From CAJGCS01 sp045589955 (lineage in GTDB: Bacteria; Bacillota_I; Bacilli_A; ML615J-28; CAG-313): a DNA stretch of 36,341 nucleotides. A program made the translations under genes and the position numbers. Location: NCBI GenBank assembly GCA_045589955.1, contig JAZNQD010000049.1, positions 1-36,341 on the forward strand. Reading direction: 5' to 3'. Of the stretch, positions 1 through 8,011 are shown in pieces. Each line of letters starts with the position of its first letter. Position 1 is the first letter of the stretch. The notes under the pieces are model-generated. The model ran no database searches, was not told the origin of the DNA, and saw only the letters and a list, made by a program, of their open reading frames with translations.

Positions 1-1236
1 TCTATTAAAATTTGTGTATCCATTAGCAGATTTTAGAATCGTTTTGATTCTTGAATTAGCTCCTTCAATAGGACCATTGGAAAGTCTCTTTCCTTGGTAT
101 CTAATGAAGGAGTTTTTTATTTCGACTTTCCAATGAATAAGAAGTTTTCCGAAGGTTCTGAATTCTTCATGTTTTGAGTTTAGGAATTCATCTATTAATT
201 CTTCGAATTCTTCATCACATGTTTCATATTCAGCAGTTAAATTAAATTCTCTGTACTGTTCCTTTAAAAAGTAAGCATCTCTTAGATCAGTATCTATTGA
301 GAATAGGTAACTTCTGATTTCATGTTTAGTCCATTTTGTTTTCATTTTATGAATATAAGTTTGGTCATTAAAAATCTTTTCAAAGCTCATAGTAAAGAAA
401 AAGTGAAACTTTTTTAACATGTAGTAATAAATATCATTTTGAACAAGCTTATTAGTTCGCTTATCGTATTTTTTCATAGTTTTTATTCTTATTGAGTCAA
501 TAGCGTCATTTAAATGTCTAATAACATGAAATGAATCAACTGCTACCTTACAATTAGGAAAGTAAATACTAGCTAAATCGCGATATGTATCCCACATATC
601 GATTACAACATATTTAACATTTAAACGTTCATTTTTAGGTATAAAAGAAAGTTCTGAGGTTAATCTGTCTTTTCTTCTTGAAGGATAAATATAAATAATC
701 TTTTTAGTTAGGAAGTCTAGAAAAACACAGGCATACTTGTATTGTCTCTTTCTAGAAGTATAGAATTCATCAATACAAATAACTTCAGGAAGAGGGCGTC
801 TTTTAACGTCTACATAAGAATCAAAAATGTTTATAACAGAATTTTTGGAAATACTATATTTTTCAGCAATGTTTTTAAAAGTAACAGTATGATCTTTTAA
901 ATCGTTTAATACGGCATAAATAGTGTAGGTTGAAAGTTTATCATTTTTTAAAGCAAAAGGATTTCTTTCGTAGTAAGTATGTTTACAGGTTTTACAATAG
1001 AATCTTCGCGCTCTATAAATAATGAAACAAGGATTATTATTTGAAATAGAGTGTTTAATTTTCTTGTTAACATATTCTTTAATAACAGGTGATGAATTAC
1101 ATATAGGGCATTTATTCTTTTGGTTTTCTAGAGTTATATAACAATATAAAACATTATTTCTTTTAGTAGTATCAATTTTCTCGATTTTTAAGTTTAATAG
1201 TTCCAAATTAAGTAATTTAATAATATCATTGTTCAT
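1..1236 (-). CDS. ISL3 family transposase (partial, C-terminus beyond window)
   Basis: DDE transposase that would cut and paste its own insertion sequence. I translated it directly: 412 codons stay open from the ATG at 1236 to the left edge, so the protein is nearly complete but its end is missing. The N-terminus has a zinc finger (CPIC, later CKTC) and then a helix-turn-helix-like stretch. The catalytic acids look like Asp in CIDEF (about 768-780), Asp in VVIDMWDTYR (about 585-605) and Glu in GPIEGANSRIK (about 65-95), which is the ISL3 layout with its C-terminal GPIEG motif. The ribosome-binding site AAAGGAAC precedes the ATG. An extended -10 (TGTTATAAT) lies at about 1261-1270. No stop or frameshift is visible, so the element may be active. 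It lies downstream of the tldE terminator and appears to disrupt no gene. IS family certain; exact subgroup not determined. Confidence 0.9.
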   Translation of the reverse strand, partial: MNNDIIKLLNLELLNLKIEKIDTTKRNNVLYCYITLENQKNKCPICNSSPVIKEYVNKKIKHSISNNNPCFIIYRARRFYCKTCKHTYYERNPFALKNDKLSTYTIYAVLNDLKDHTVTFKNIAEKYSISKNSVINIFDSYVDVKRRPLPEVICIDEFYTSRKRQYKYACVFLDFLTKKIIYIYPSRRKDRLTSELSFIPKNERLNVKYVVIDMWDTYRDLASIYFPNCKVAVDSFHVIRHLNDAIDSIRIKTMKKYDKRTNKLVQNDIYYYMLKKFHFFFTMSFEKIFNDQTYIHKMKTKWTKHEIRSYLFSIDTDLRDAYFLKEQYREFNLTAEYETCDEEFEELIDEFLNSKHEEFRTFGKLLIHWKVEIKNSFIRYQGKRLSNGPIEGANSRIKTILKSANGYTNFNR

Positions 1237-1275
1237 AATGTTCCTTTCTTGTGTGTTTATTATATTATAACAAAA

Positions 1276-1345
1276 ATACCAGTGAAGAAGTATAGGGAGA
1301 CCCTAAACTAATTCACTGGTATACTCAAACCCTAAACTAATTCAC
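1276..1345. repeat. IS terminus region: nested inverted repeats and a 17-bp direct repeat
   Basis: An 11-bp perfect inverted repeat (ATACCAGTGAA at 1276-1286, its complement at 1312-1322) encloses a second hairpin (TAGGG-AGA-CCCTA, 1293-1305). The 17-mer ACCCTAAACTAATTCAC occurs twice, at 1300-1316 and 1329-1345. This lies just upstream of the transposase start and just outside the tldE terminator, so it probably contains one end of the insertion sequence. The exact tip and any 8-bp target duplication cannot be set without the other end. Confidence 0.6.
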
Positions 1346-1356
1346 ATAATCAAAAT

Positions 1357-1388
1357 AAAATTCTCTCCACAAGTGTGGAGAGAATTTT
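1357..1388 (-). terminator. Intrinsic terminator of the tldD-tldE operon
   Basis: A 14-bp perfect stem (1357-1370 with 1375-1388) and a 4-nt loop are followed on the minus strand by the T-rich stretch ATTTTATTTT. The last stem base is also the first base of the tldE stop codon. Confidence 0.85.
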
Positions 1389-2710
1389 TATTTACCTGAA
1401 ATCATTAATTTCTTAACAGCAATTGTTGGAGCAGCAACACCAATGAAACGATCTTCAATATCATTACCAATATGTGTTACTTCATTAAACATTTCAAAGA
1501 AATTACCAGAAGTTACAAATAGTGTAACTGGTTTAACAATTTCACCATTTTCAATTAAGGCACCAGATGATTGAACATTGAATGCACCAGAAATAGGATT
1601 TAAACCAGCATGTAATCCGGCAACATCAGTAATATAAATACCGTGTTTGATTTGTTTAATAATTTCTTCTTTTGTTTCTTCACCTGGTAATAAAACTAGG
1701 TTATTTGGACGAACACCTTTACCACATTTACCACCATTACCAGTAGATTCAGTACCAAAGAAATGAGCAGTTTTTTGATTATGCATAAATGTATTAAAAA
1801 CACCATTTTCAACTAATTTCTTAGTGCTTGTTGGAACAGCTTCACCATCAAATGCAGATTTAGAAAGTGCTTTTGGATAGAAAGGATCATCAACAATAGT
1901 AATATTATCACCAAATACTTTTGTTCCAAGTTTATCAACTAAAATTGACATTTTCTTCATTGCAGCTTCACCTGAGAAAACAGATGAAAATGCTTGAATA
2001 ATTTGTGTTGTAACATCGTTTTTAAGTACGATTTCATATTCACCTGTTAATGGACTTTCAGCACCTAATGTAAATAGAGCATTGTCTAATGCTTCTGCAA
2101 TAATTTTATCTTTTTCTAAAGCTTCAAATTTAGTATTGTAATCACCTGCATAGCCAACAGATGTATTACCTTTTTCATCAGCAGCAACAACACCTAATAC
2201 TAAAGCCATGTAGCTATCTTCACTAACAAGTTTAACACCTTTAGAGTTGATAATTTCAACTTTTTCTTTTGCTTCAGTAAAGTTGTTATGTCCAACTTGA
2301 CGAATTCTTGGATCACCTGCAAGAGCACGTTCTTCCATTTCTTTTAATAAAGCTACTTTTTCTTCAAAAGTATATTTTTCATAGTCTGCTTTTAAATCTT
2401 CAACTTCTTCATAATGAGCTCCACCAGGGAAGATGAATTCTTTTTCTGGAGAAGTTAGTACTTTTGAGTTTTCTACAAGTTGATGTAATAAAGCATCAAT
2501 TGCTTCTTCACTAACATTTTCAGTAGAAACAACAGCCATTTTGCCATTGTATAAACCTCTAATTGTTAAACTATTTAATTTACTTAAGTTATAAGTTTCA
2601 ACTTTTCCATTTAATAATTTAATATTATTACTTTCAGATGATTGAACATATAATTCAATTTCACTAATGCCTAATGCAAGACCTTTTTCAATAATTTTAG
2701 AAAATTCCAT
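1388..2710 (-). CDS. tldE: TldE/PmbA family metalloprotease subunit
   Basis: 440-residue partner of TldD. In the known family the two form a cytoplasmic heterodimeric zinc protease that degrades unfolded peptides and matures microcin B17 in E. coli; TldE itself has no metal site. The protein lacks the HExxxH motif found in its neighbour and shows the family's C-terminal signature (GLHAGLNPISGAFNVQSSG, about residues 360-380). Its ATG overlaps the tldD stop by one base (TAATG), so translation is probably coupled. It is the last gene of the operon and is followed by a strong terminator. No peptide precursor gene is visible nearby, so the substrate is unknown. Confidence 0.93.
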   Translation of the reverse strand: MEFSKIIEKGLALGISEIELYVQSSESNNIKLLNGKVETYNLSKLNSLTIRGLYNGKMAVVSTENVSEEAIDALLHQLVENSKVLTSPEKEFIFPGGAHYEEVEDLKADYEKYTFEEKVALLKEMEERALAGDPRIRQVGHNNFTEAKEKVEIINSKGVKLVSEDSYMALVLGVVAADEKGNTSVGYAGDYNTKFEALEKDKIIAEALDNALFTLGAESPLTGEYEIVLKNDVTTQIIQAFSSVFSGEAAMKKMSILVDKLGTKVFGDNITIVDDPFYPKALSKSAFDGEAVPTSTKKLVENGVFNTFMHNQKTAHFFGTESTGNGGKCGKGVRPNNLVLLPGEETKEEIIKQIKHGIYITDVAGLHAGLNPISGAFNVQSSGALIENGEIVKPVTLFVTSGNFFEMFNEVTHIGNDIEDRFIGVAAPTIAVKKLMISGK

Positions 2711-4116
2711 TATTTGGCACCTCCTTTACCACCAACAGTCATATGCGATAAACGAATTGTTGGTTGACCTACGTTTGTAGGAACTGAACCACTTAATGAA
2801 CCACACATACCTTGACCTACATCAAGATTGTCAGCAATCATATCAATACGCATTAAAACATCTTTACCAGAACCAACTAAAGTAGCTCCACGAACTGGTT
2901 TTGTAATTTTACCATCTTCAATTAAATAACCAACATTAACCGCAAAGTTAAATTCACCAGTAGCAGGGTTAACTGATCCACCGCCCATTTTCTTAGCAAA
3001 TAAACCATACTTAGTATTAGCAATAATTTCTTCAAATGTTGATTCACCTGGTAAGAAATAAGTGTTAGTCATTCTTGAAGTAGTAACTCGTTTATAAGTT
3101 TCTCTTCTTGATGAACCGGTAATTGGATGATTCATCTTCTTAGAATTTCTCTTATCAACTAGATAAGATTTTAAAATACCATTTTCAATTAATACATTAC
3201 GTTGTGCTGGAGTACCTTCGTCATCGACGTTAATTGAACCCCATGCATTTTCATCTAAACCAGTATCTACAGCATTAACAATATCACTGGCAACTTTTTG
3301 GCCAAGTTTACCACAGAATACAGACATACCTGGAGCAACTGATGTAGCTTCTAAACCATGCACACAAGCTTCATGAAGAATAACTCCACCAAAACCATTG
3401 TGAATAACAACTGGAATATCGCCACCTTGCATTTCTTCAGCATGTAACATTTCTACTGCATCATGAGCAACTTCTTTTGCAAATTCAACTGGATCAAATC
3501 CTTCAAACATTTCCATACCTTGGTTACGTCCAAAGCTTTGATGAACTGATTGCATGTTTTTACCATCTGATGCAACAGCTGAAATATTGTATCTTGTATT
3601 ACAACGATAATCACTTTGACAAGTACCATCACTTGCAAAAACGAAAATTTCTTGTTCTTTCTTAGTAACACTTGAAATTACTTGAACGATTTCTGGACTA
3701 TAAGCAAAAGCAGTTTCACTACCTTTTGCCATTAATTCAATTTCTTCGTCCCAGTTTTCTCCTCTTACTCGTTTTGGATCAACAACTTTTTTGACTTCTT
3801 TTGTAACAAAAGGAGCAATCTCAGTTGTTTTAGTACCAGAAAAACTTTGAGCAAGCTTACCTGCAAGTGCAACCATATTTTCTACAGAACAATCAGTTAA
3901 AGCACCAACAACTTCAGTGCCATCTTTAATAACACGAATAGATGCTCCTTTAACTTTATTACATGAAACATTAGAAATGTTTTTTGAAGTCATTTCAATC
4001 GCTTCATTTGTAGTTTCTTCCATATAAACTTCGGCAAATTCGCCACCAGTTGCAAGGGCTGCTTCTAGAATTCTTGTAGCACATTTTTCACATAAATTAA
4101 ATTTAAACTCTGCCAT
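2710..4116 (-). CDS. tldD: TldD family metalloprotease, catalytic subunit
   Basis: 468-residue zinc metallopeptidase. The metal-binding HExxxH motif is HEACVH, residues 248-253, in the context GFGGVILHEACVHGLEA. The C-terminal MCG, in the block ending NVGQPTIRLSHMTVGG, carries the cysteine expected to be the third metal ligand. The family works with TldE in the cytoplasm. The ATG at 4116 has AAAGGGAT upstream at slightly long spacing. An extended -10 (TGATATAAT) at 4156-4164 probably drives the two-gene operon; its -35 is poor. Length is normal for the family (E. coli TldD is about 480 residues). Confidence 0.94.
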   Translation of the reverse strand: MAEFKFNLCEKCATRILEAALATGGEFAEVYMEETTNEAIEMTSKNISNVSCNKVKGASIRVIKDGTEVVGALTDCSVENMVALAGKLAQSFSGTKTTEIAPFVTKEVKKVVDPKRVRGENWDEEIELMAKGSETAFAYSPEIVQVISSVTKKEQEIFVFASDGTCQSDYRCNTRYNISAVASDGKNMQSVHQSFGRNQGMEMFEGFDPVEFAKEVAHDAVEMLHAEEMQGGDIPVVIHNGFGGVILHEACVHGLEATSVAPGMSVFCGKLGQKVASDIVNAVDTGLDENAWGSINVDDEGTPAQRNVLIENGILKSYLVDKRNSKKMNHPITGSSRRETYKRVTTSRMTNTYFLPGESTFEEIIANTKYGLFAKKMGGGSVNPATGEFNFAVNVGYLIEDGKITKPVRGATLVGSGKDVLMRIDMIADNLDVGQGMCGSLSGSVPTNVGQPTIRLSHMTVGGKGGAK

Positions 4117-4155
4117 AATAATCTATCCCTTTCTTTATTTGAAGTTTTATGATTT

Positions 4156-4164
4156 ATTATATCA
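4156..4164 (-). promoter_or_regulatory. Extended -10 promoter for tldD-tldE
   Basis: On the minus strand TGATATAAT (-10 at 4156-4161, TG just upstream), about 40 nt before the tldD start. The hexamer 17 nt further upstream (TTTATT) is a weak -35. Confidence 0.6.
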
Positions 4165-4187
4165 TAGATAAATTTTAGAATAAAATT

Positions 4188-4221
4188 AAAAAGCCAATGA
4201 AAACCCTTACATTGACTTTTT
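4188..4221 (-). terminator. Terminator after the spoVIF-like gene
   Basis: A 12-bp stem with one G-U pair (4188-4199 with 4210-4221) and a 10-nt loop, followed on the minus strand by a T-rich tract. It separates the spoVIF-like gene from the tldD promoter. Confidence 0.75.
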
Positions 4222-4228
4222 TATCATT

Positions 4229-4465
4229 TTATATCATATTAAATAAGTTATCATTTATACCGTTTTTCATAATCTCGCGAACAATTTTATTTTCTTGGTT
4301 TTTATCAATTGGTTTATTACATAAAACAGAAACTTCTTTTATCACCTTTCTTATTGAATCTTCATTCGATAAATCCATAGTTCTAACTTTCTCAACAAGG
4401 GCAAAAACAGCACTTGGTTCAATATTATGTTCAGTAATAAAATTTAATGCTTTATTTATATTCAA
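4229..4465 (-). CDS. spoVIF: SpoVIF-like stage VI sporulation protein
   Basis: 78-residue soluble protein. The pattern of a short helical N-terminus, then VEKVRTMDLSNEDSIRKVI, LCNKPIDKNQENKIVREI and a hydrophobic tail, matches the SpoVIF family. In Bacillus SpoVIF is a late mother-cell protein that supports GerE-dependent spore-coat gene expression. I assign it from remembered family pattern, not from an alignment. It begins at TTG (4463-4465) with the Shine-Dalgarno GAGGTGAT at 4471-4478; no ATG or GTG in frame has a better site. It lies 47 nt downstream of der, and its ribosome-binding site sits in a hairpin formed with the end of der. It has its own terminator. Confidence 0.75.
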   Translation of the reverse strand: MNINKALNFITEHNIEPSAVFALVEKVRTMDLSNEDSIRKVIKEVSVLCNKPIDKNQENKIVREIMKNGINDNLFNMI

Positions 4466-4469
4466 AAAA

Positions 4470-4514
4470 AATCACCTCAATACACTATATGATAATAGCC
4501 TATTAAAGGTGATT
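4470..4514 (-). promoter_or_regulatory. Hairpin masking the spoVIF ribosome-binding site, plus candidate sporulation promoter
   Basis: AATCACCT (minus strand, 4514-4507) is the exact complement of AGGTGATT (4477-4470), which is the Shine-Dalgarno of the spoVIF-like gene. A run of eight T follows and ends in the TTG start, so the same structure can act as the der terminator. Between the arms lies CATATAGT (4491-4484). It fits a sigma-K type -10 (CATAnnnT) with AC 17 nt upstream, or a sigma-E -10 at 6 of 8. RNA started there would lack the masking arm. Functional reading is inference. Confidence 0.5.
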
Positions 4515-5823
4515 AAATTTCTTTTTTTCTTAAAATTATTTTAATTGGTGTACCTTCTAGTTCGAAAGCCTCACGTAGTTTATTTTCGATATAACGTTCA
4601 TATGAAAAGTGCATATAGTTAACATCATTAACAAATAAAACAAATGAAGGTGGACACACTTCAACTTGTGTTCCATAGAAGATTTTTAAACGATCACCAT
4701 TAAAAATTGGTGCTTGATTCATGATTGTTGCATCAAGTAAGACATCATTAAGAACATTAGTTTGAACACGTCTTTGGTAGTTTTCATAAACACGTTTAAT
4801 TTCATCAAATAATAAATGTACTCTTTGATTTTTTAAAGCTGAAACAAAAACAACTGGAGCATAGTTTAAGAATAAGAAATGACTTCTAATCTTTTCGACA
4901 TACTCTTTCATTGATTTATCAGTTTTTTCGACTGCGTCCCATTTATTTACAACAATGATTACAGCTTTATTATATTCAGCCGCATATCCGGCAACACGTT
5001 TATCTTGTTCTTCAATCGGTTTAGTACCATCTAAAAGTAATAAAACAACGCTAGATCTTTCAATCGCTTTAATAGCTCTTAACACACTATATTTTTCAGC
5101 ATTTTCATAGATTTTGCCTTGTTTTCTAATCCCGGCAGTATCGATAACAACATAAGATTCACCATCACGAATAAATGGAGTATCAATAGCATCACGAGTT
5201 GTACCTGGTATATCACTAACAATTACTCTTTCAGTTCCTAAAATAGCATTTGTTAATGAACTTTTACCAACATTAGGTTGACCAATTAAACAAAATTCTA
5301 AAGTATTGTCATAACGTTTTAATTTCTTTTCAGGTAATGTACGAATTATAGCATCGAGTAAATCCCCAATCCCAATACCATGCAAGGCACTAATTGGATA
5401 TACTTCATCAACGCCGAGATTATAGAATTCATAAACATTATCCATGAATTTCAAATCATCTATTTTATTTGCAGCAACAAGGATAGGCTTGTTATAACGA
5501 TGCAGAACCTTAATAACATCTTCATCACCATTAGTGATACCAACACGACCATCAACAACAAAGACGATTAGGTCTGCTTCGTTCATCGCAAGCTCAGCTT
5601 GTGCTCTTATTTCTTCCATAAAGGCAGCATTGGAAATCTCAATGCCGCCTGTATCTATTAAAGAAAATTCTTGATCTAACCATTCGCAATTTGCATAAAG
5701 TCGGTCACGAGTAATACCACTAACATCATCAGTAATTGCTAGTTTATCACCCGCTATACGGTTAAACACGCTCGACTTGCCGACGTTGGGACGACCAACG
5801 ATTGCGACAGTTCCAAGTTTCAT
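4513..5823 (-). CDS. der: Ribosome-assembly GTPase Der (EngA)
   Basis: 436-residue GTPase with two tandem G domains, needed for 50S ribosomal subunit maturation. Walker A motifs are GRPNVGKSS near residue 10 and GQPNVGKSS near residue 182. Each is followed by a DxxG motif (DTGG, DTAG) and NKxD (NKID, NKWD). The last 80 or so residues form the KH-like domain typical of Der. The start ATG has AAAGGA 8 nt upstream. It follows the cmk-S1 gene by 14 nt and is probably cotranscribed with it; in Bacillus der is also found in the cmk-rpsA neighbourhood. Confidence 0.97.
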   Translation of the reverse strand: MKLGTVAIVGRPNVGKSSVFNRIAGDKLAITDDVSGITRDRLYANCEWLDQEFSLIDTGGIEISNAAFMEEIRAQAELAMNEADLIVFVVDGRVGITNGDEDVIKVLHRYNKPILVAANKIDDLKFMDNVYEFYNLGVDEVYPISALHGIGIGDLLDAIIRTLPEKKLKRYDNTLEFCLIGQPNVGKSSLTNAILGTERVIVSDIPGTTRDAIDTPFIRDGESYVVIDTAGIRKQGKIYENAEKYSVLRAIKAIERSSVVLLLLDGTKPIEEQDKRVAGYAAEYNKAVIIVVNKWDAVEKTDKSMKEYVEKIRSHFLFLNYAPVVFVSALKNQRVHLLFDEIKRVYENYQRRVQTNVLNDVLLDATIMNQAPIFNGDRLKIFYGTQVEVCPPSFVLFVNDVNYMHFSYERYIENKLREAFELEGTPIKIILRKKEI

Positions 5824-5837
5824 ATTATTTTCCTTTA

Positions 5838-7943
5838 TTATTTAGTTTTTTTAGTTTTCTTTTCTTCAAATAAATCTAAACCATTTAAGAAATCTCCCAT
5901 TGTAGATGTAGGAGTTTCTTCAGCTTGTTGTTTCATATATTTGTTGAAAGATTCATTTTCTTTATTAACTTCAATTGCTTTTACACTTACTAATAATTTA
6001 GCACGTAAAGGATCGCAGTTTAAAACTAAAGCTTCAACTTCTGTTCCAACTGAGAATACTTCTGCAACACTTTGAACACGGCGTGTAGCTGATACTTCTG
6101 CAATAGGTAAGAAACCAGTTACGTTTTTATAAGTAACATTTGCACCACGTTCTGTAACTTCTGAAATAACAACATTGATTAAATCATTACGTTGTAATTT
6201 AACATCAGCCCATGCGTTTTCTAAAGTTGCTTTATGAGAAAGGCTAACACGTTTTTTCTTGTTATCGATATCAATAACTTTAACTTCGATTGTGCTTCCT
6301 TCTTTAACATTGTCTTCAACTTTATCAGTGATAACCCAAGAGTATTCACCTTTTGGCATTAAACCAGAATATTCATCAGTTAATTTAATAATTAAACCTG
6401 CAGGAATAATCTTTTCAACTGTTCCTTCAAATACATCACCAACATGATATTTTTCACATAATACTTCCCAAGGATGAGGAGTTAATGCTCTTACTGATAA
6501 ACTAATTTTACCATCTTCAATTTTGATAATCTTAGCTTTTAATTCTTGACCTTCATGTAAATATTTTTTAACATCATTTACAACTTTATGGTCTAATTCA
6601 GATTTATGTAATAAACCAGATTGGTTACCGAATGTTACGATAGCACCAAATGCAAAAATATTAGAAACAGTAACGTCAACTAATTGACCAACTTCTAATG
6701 CTTCAAATTCAGCTTTTTTAGCTAATCTAGCTTTTTTACGAGAAGCTAAAGTTTGAGAAACTTGAACTTGATTTTTTTCTGCATCAATATAAGTAACTAA
6801 TACTTCTAATTCTTCACCGGCTAAATTTTTCATAGCTTCTAAGCTAACTTCAGATTGTTTAACTGGTAAGAATACTTCATCACCTTGATAAGATAAAAAA
6901 GCACCAGTTTTAACTACTTTAGAGATTTTACAAGCAAAGATTTCATCAGCATCTTTTAAAGCTTGGAATTTTGCAAGTTTAGCATCTTTTTTAGCTTTTG
7001 CTTGAGCAATTTTAGCTTCTTTAGCTAATCTTTCTTCTTCTAATTTAGTAGATAAGATGTATAATAATTGACCTGTTTTTTGATCTTTAGATAATGCTTT
7101 AACTTGAGCTTCAAATTGTTGACCAACATTATAATAATCATGTAAACTGTGTCCTTGTTGTACATCTAGGATATCATTTGCATAGATAATACCTAAAGCT
7201 TCTTCTCCTAATTCAATTTTTAAATAACTTGGTGTTACATTAATAATGTAACCTTGAACATTTTGTCCTGTAACAAATTTTTCGCTCATTTTTTTAAAGC
7301 CCCTTTCATACGCTAAGTTAATAATTGTATTTACTACTTCTTCAATAGTCATGTTAGATGAGTCAACAAGAATAGCATCATCTGCTTTTCTTAATGGATT
7401 AATCTTTCTCGTTGAGTCTTTAAAATCTCTTGCTCTAATTTCTTCGATTGTTTCTTCTAAAGAAAGCTTGACTCCAGCAAGATCTCTTTCTAATTTACGA
7501 CGCATTGCACGACATTCGACAGTTGCATCTAAATAAATTTTAAGATCAGCATTTGGTAAAACAACAGTACCAATATCTCTACCGTCCATAACAACATCAA
7601 TTGATTCACTAATCTTACGTTGTAAATCAACTAAGTAAGATCTAACGCAGCCAATTTTTGAAGGTGTTGATACATTATTAGTAACATCAACAGAACGAAT
7701 AGCTGTACTTACGTCTTCACCATCTAGATAAAACTTGCCATCAACGATTGATATCGAAGTGTCTTTTAGGAAGTCATAACTGTTATCGTCTTCCATATTA
7801 ACTCCTAAACGCATTGCTTTAAGAGTTACCGCACGGTACATAGCTCCAGTATCTAGATATTCAATATTTAGTTTTTTAGCAATCTCTTTAGAGATTGTGG
7901 ATTTGCCAGCACCAGCCGGACCATCAATTGCAATTTTAAACAT
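5838..7943 (-). CDS. cmk-rpsA: Fused cytidylate kinase / ribosomal protein S1-like protein
   Basis: 701 residues from the ATG at 7943. Residues 1-218 are a full-length CMP/dCMP kinase: P-loop GPAGAGKST near residue 8, DTGAMYRA, DGRDIGT and RDxxD-like RDFKDSTR. From Met219 the same frame runs on as an S1 RNA-binding protein with about five S1 repeats: one divergent (222-300), then about 333-415, 416-490, 490-575 and 575-660, with Ala/Lys-rich linkers. In Bacillus these are two adjacent genes, cmk and ypfD/rpsA. Here the junction LAYERGFKK-MSEKF has no stop codon. An internal Shine-Dalgarno and ATG could also make free S1. I prefer ATG at 7943 to an upstream in-frame TTG at 7958 because GAGG lies 9 nt before it. 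Confidence 0.92.
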   Translation of the reverse strand: MFKIAIDGPAGAGKSTISKEIAKKLNIEYLDTGAMYRAVTLKAMRLGVNMEDDNSYDFLKDTSISIVDGKFYLDGEDVSTAIRSVDVTNNVSTPSKIGCVRSYLVDLQRKISESIDVVMDGRDIGTVVLPNADLKIYLDATVECRAMRRKLERDLAGVKLSLEETIEEIRARDFKDSTRKINPLRKADDAILVDSSNMTIEEVVNTIINLAYERGFKKMSEKFVTGQNVQGYIINVTPSYLKIELGEEALGIIYANDILDVQQGHSLHDYYNVGQQFEAQVKALSKDQKTGQLLYILSTKLEEERLAKEAKIAQAKAKKDAKLAKFQALKDADEIFACKISKVVKTGAFLSYQGDEVFLPVKQSEVSLEAMKNLAGEELEVLVTYIDAEKNQVQVSQTLASRKKARLAKKAEFEALEVGQLVDVTVSNIFAFGAIVTFGNQSGLLHKSELDHKVVNDVKKYLHEGQELKAKIIKIEDGKISLSVRALTPHPWEVLCEKYHVGDVFEGTVEKIIPAGLIIKLTDEYSGLMPKGEYSWVITDKVEDNVKEGSTIEVKVIDIDNKKKRVSLSHKATLENAWADVKLQRNDLINVVISEVTERGANVTYKNVTGFLPIAEVSATRRVQSVAEVFSVGTEVEALVLNCDPLRAKLLVSVKAIEVNKENESFNKYMKQQAEETPTSTMGDFLNGLDLFEEKKTKKTK
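7287..7307 (-). promoter_or_regulatory. Internal ribosome-binding site and start codon for free S1
   Basis: Inside the fusion, AAAGGGGC lies about 10 nt before an in-frame ATG (7287-7289) at the exact boundary between the kinase and S1 parts. This is where a separate rpsA gene would begin. Whether it is used is unknown. Confidence 0.55.
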
Positions 7944-7964
7944 AATAACTAACCTCAATCAAGA

Positions 7965-7993
7965 ATTATACCATAATTTGAATTTGTTTTCAC
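7965..7993 (-). promoter_or_regulatory. Promoter for cmk-rpsA and der
   Basis: Minus strand: -10 TATAAT at 7965-7970 with TGG immediately upstream (extended -10), a 17-nt spacer, and a partial -35 GTGAAA at 7988-7993. It lies 22 nt before the ATG. Confidence 0.6.
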
Positions 7994-8011
7994 TCAAATA
8001 ACATATTTATT

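Noticed and set aside
4197..4544. 115-codon plus-strand frame over the spoVIF-like gene
   Set aside because: Phe/Leu-rich antisense shadow crossing a terminator; no ribosome-binding site.
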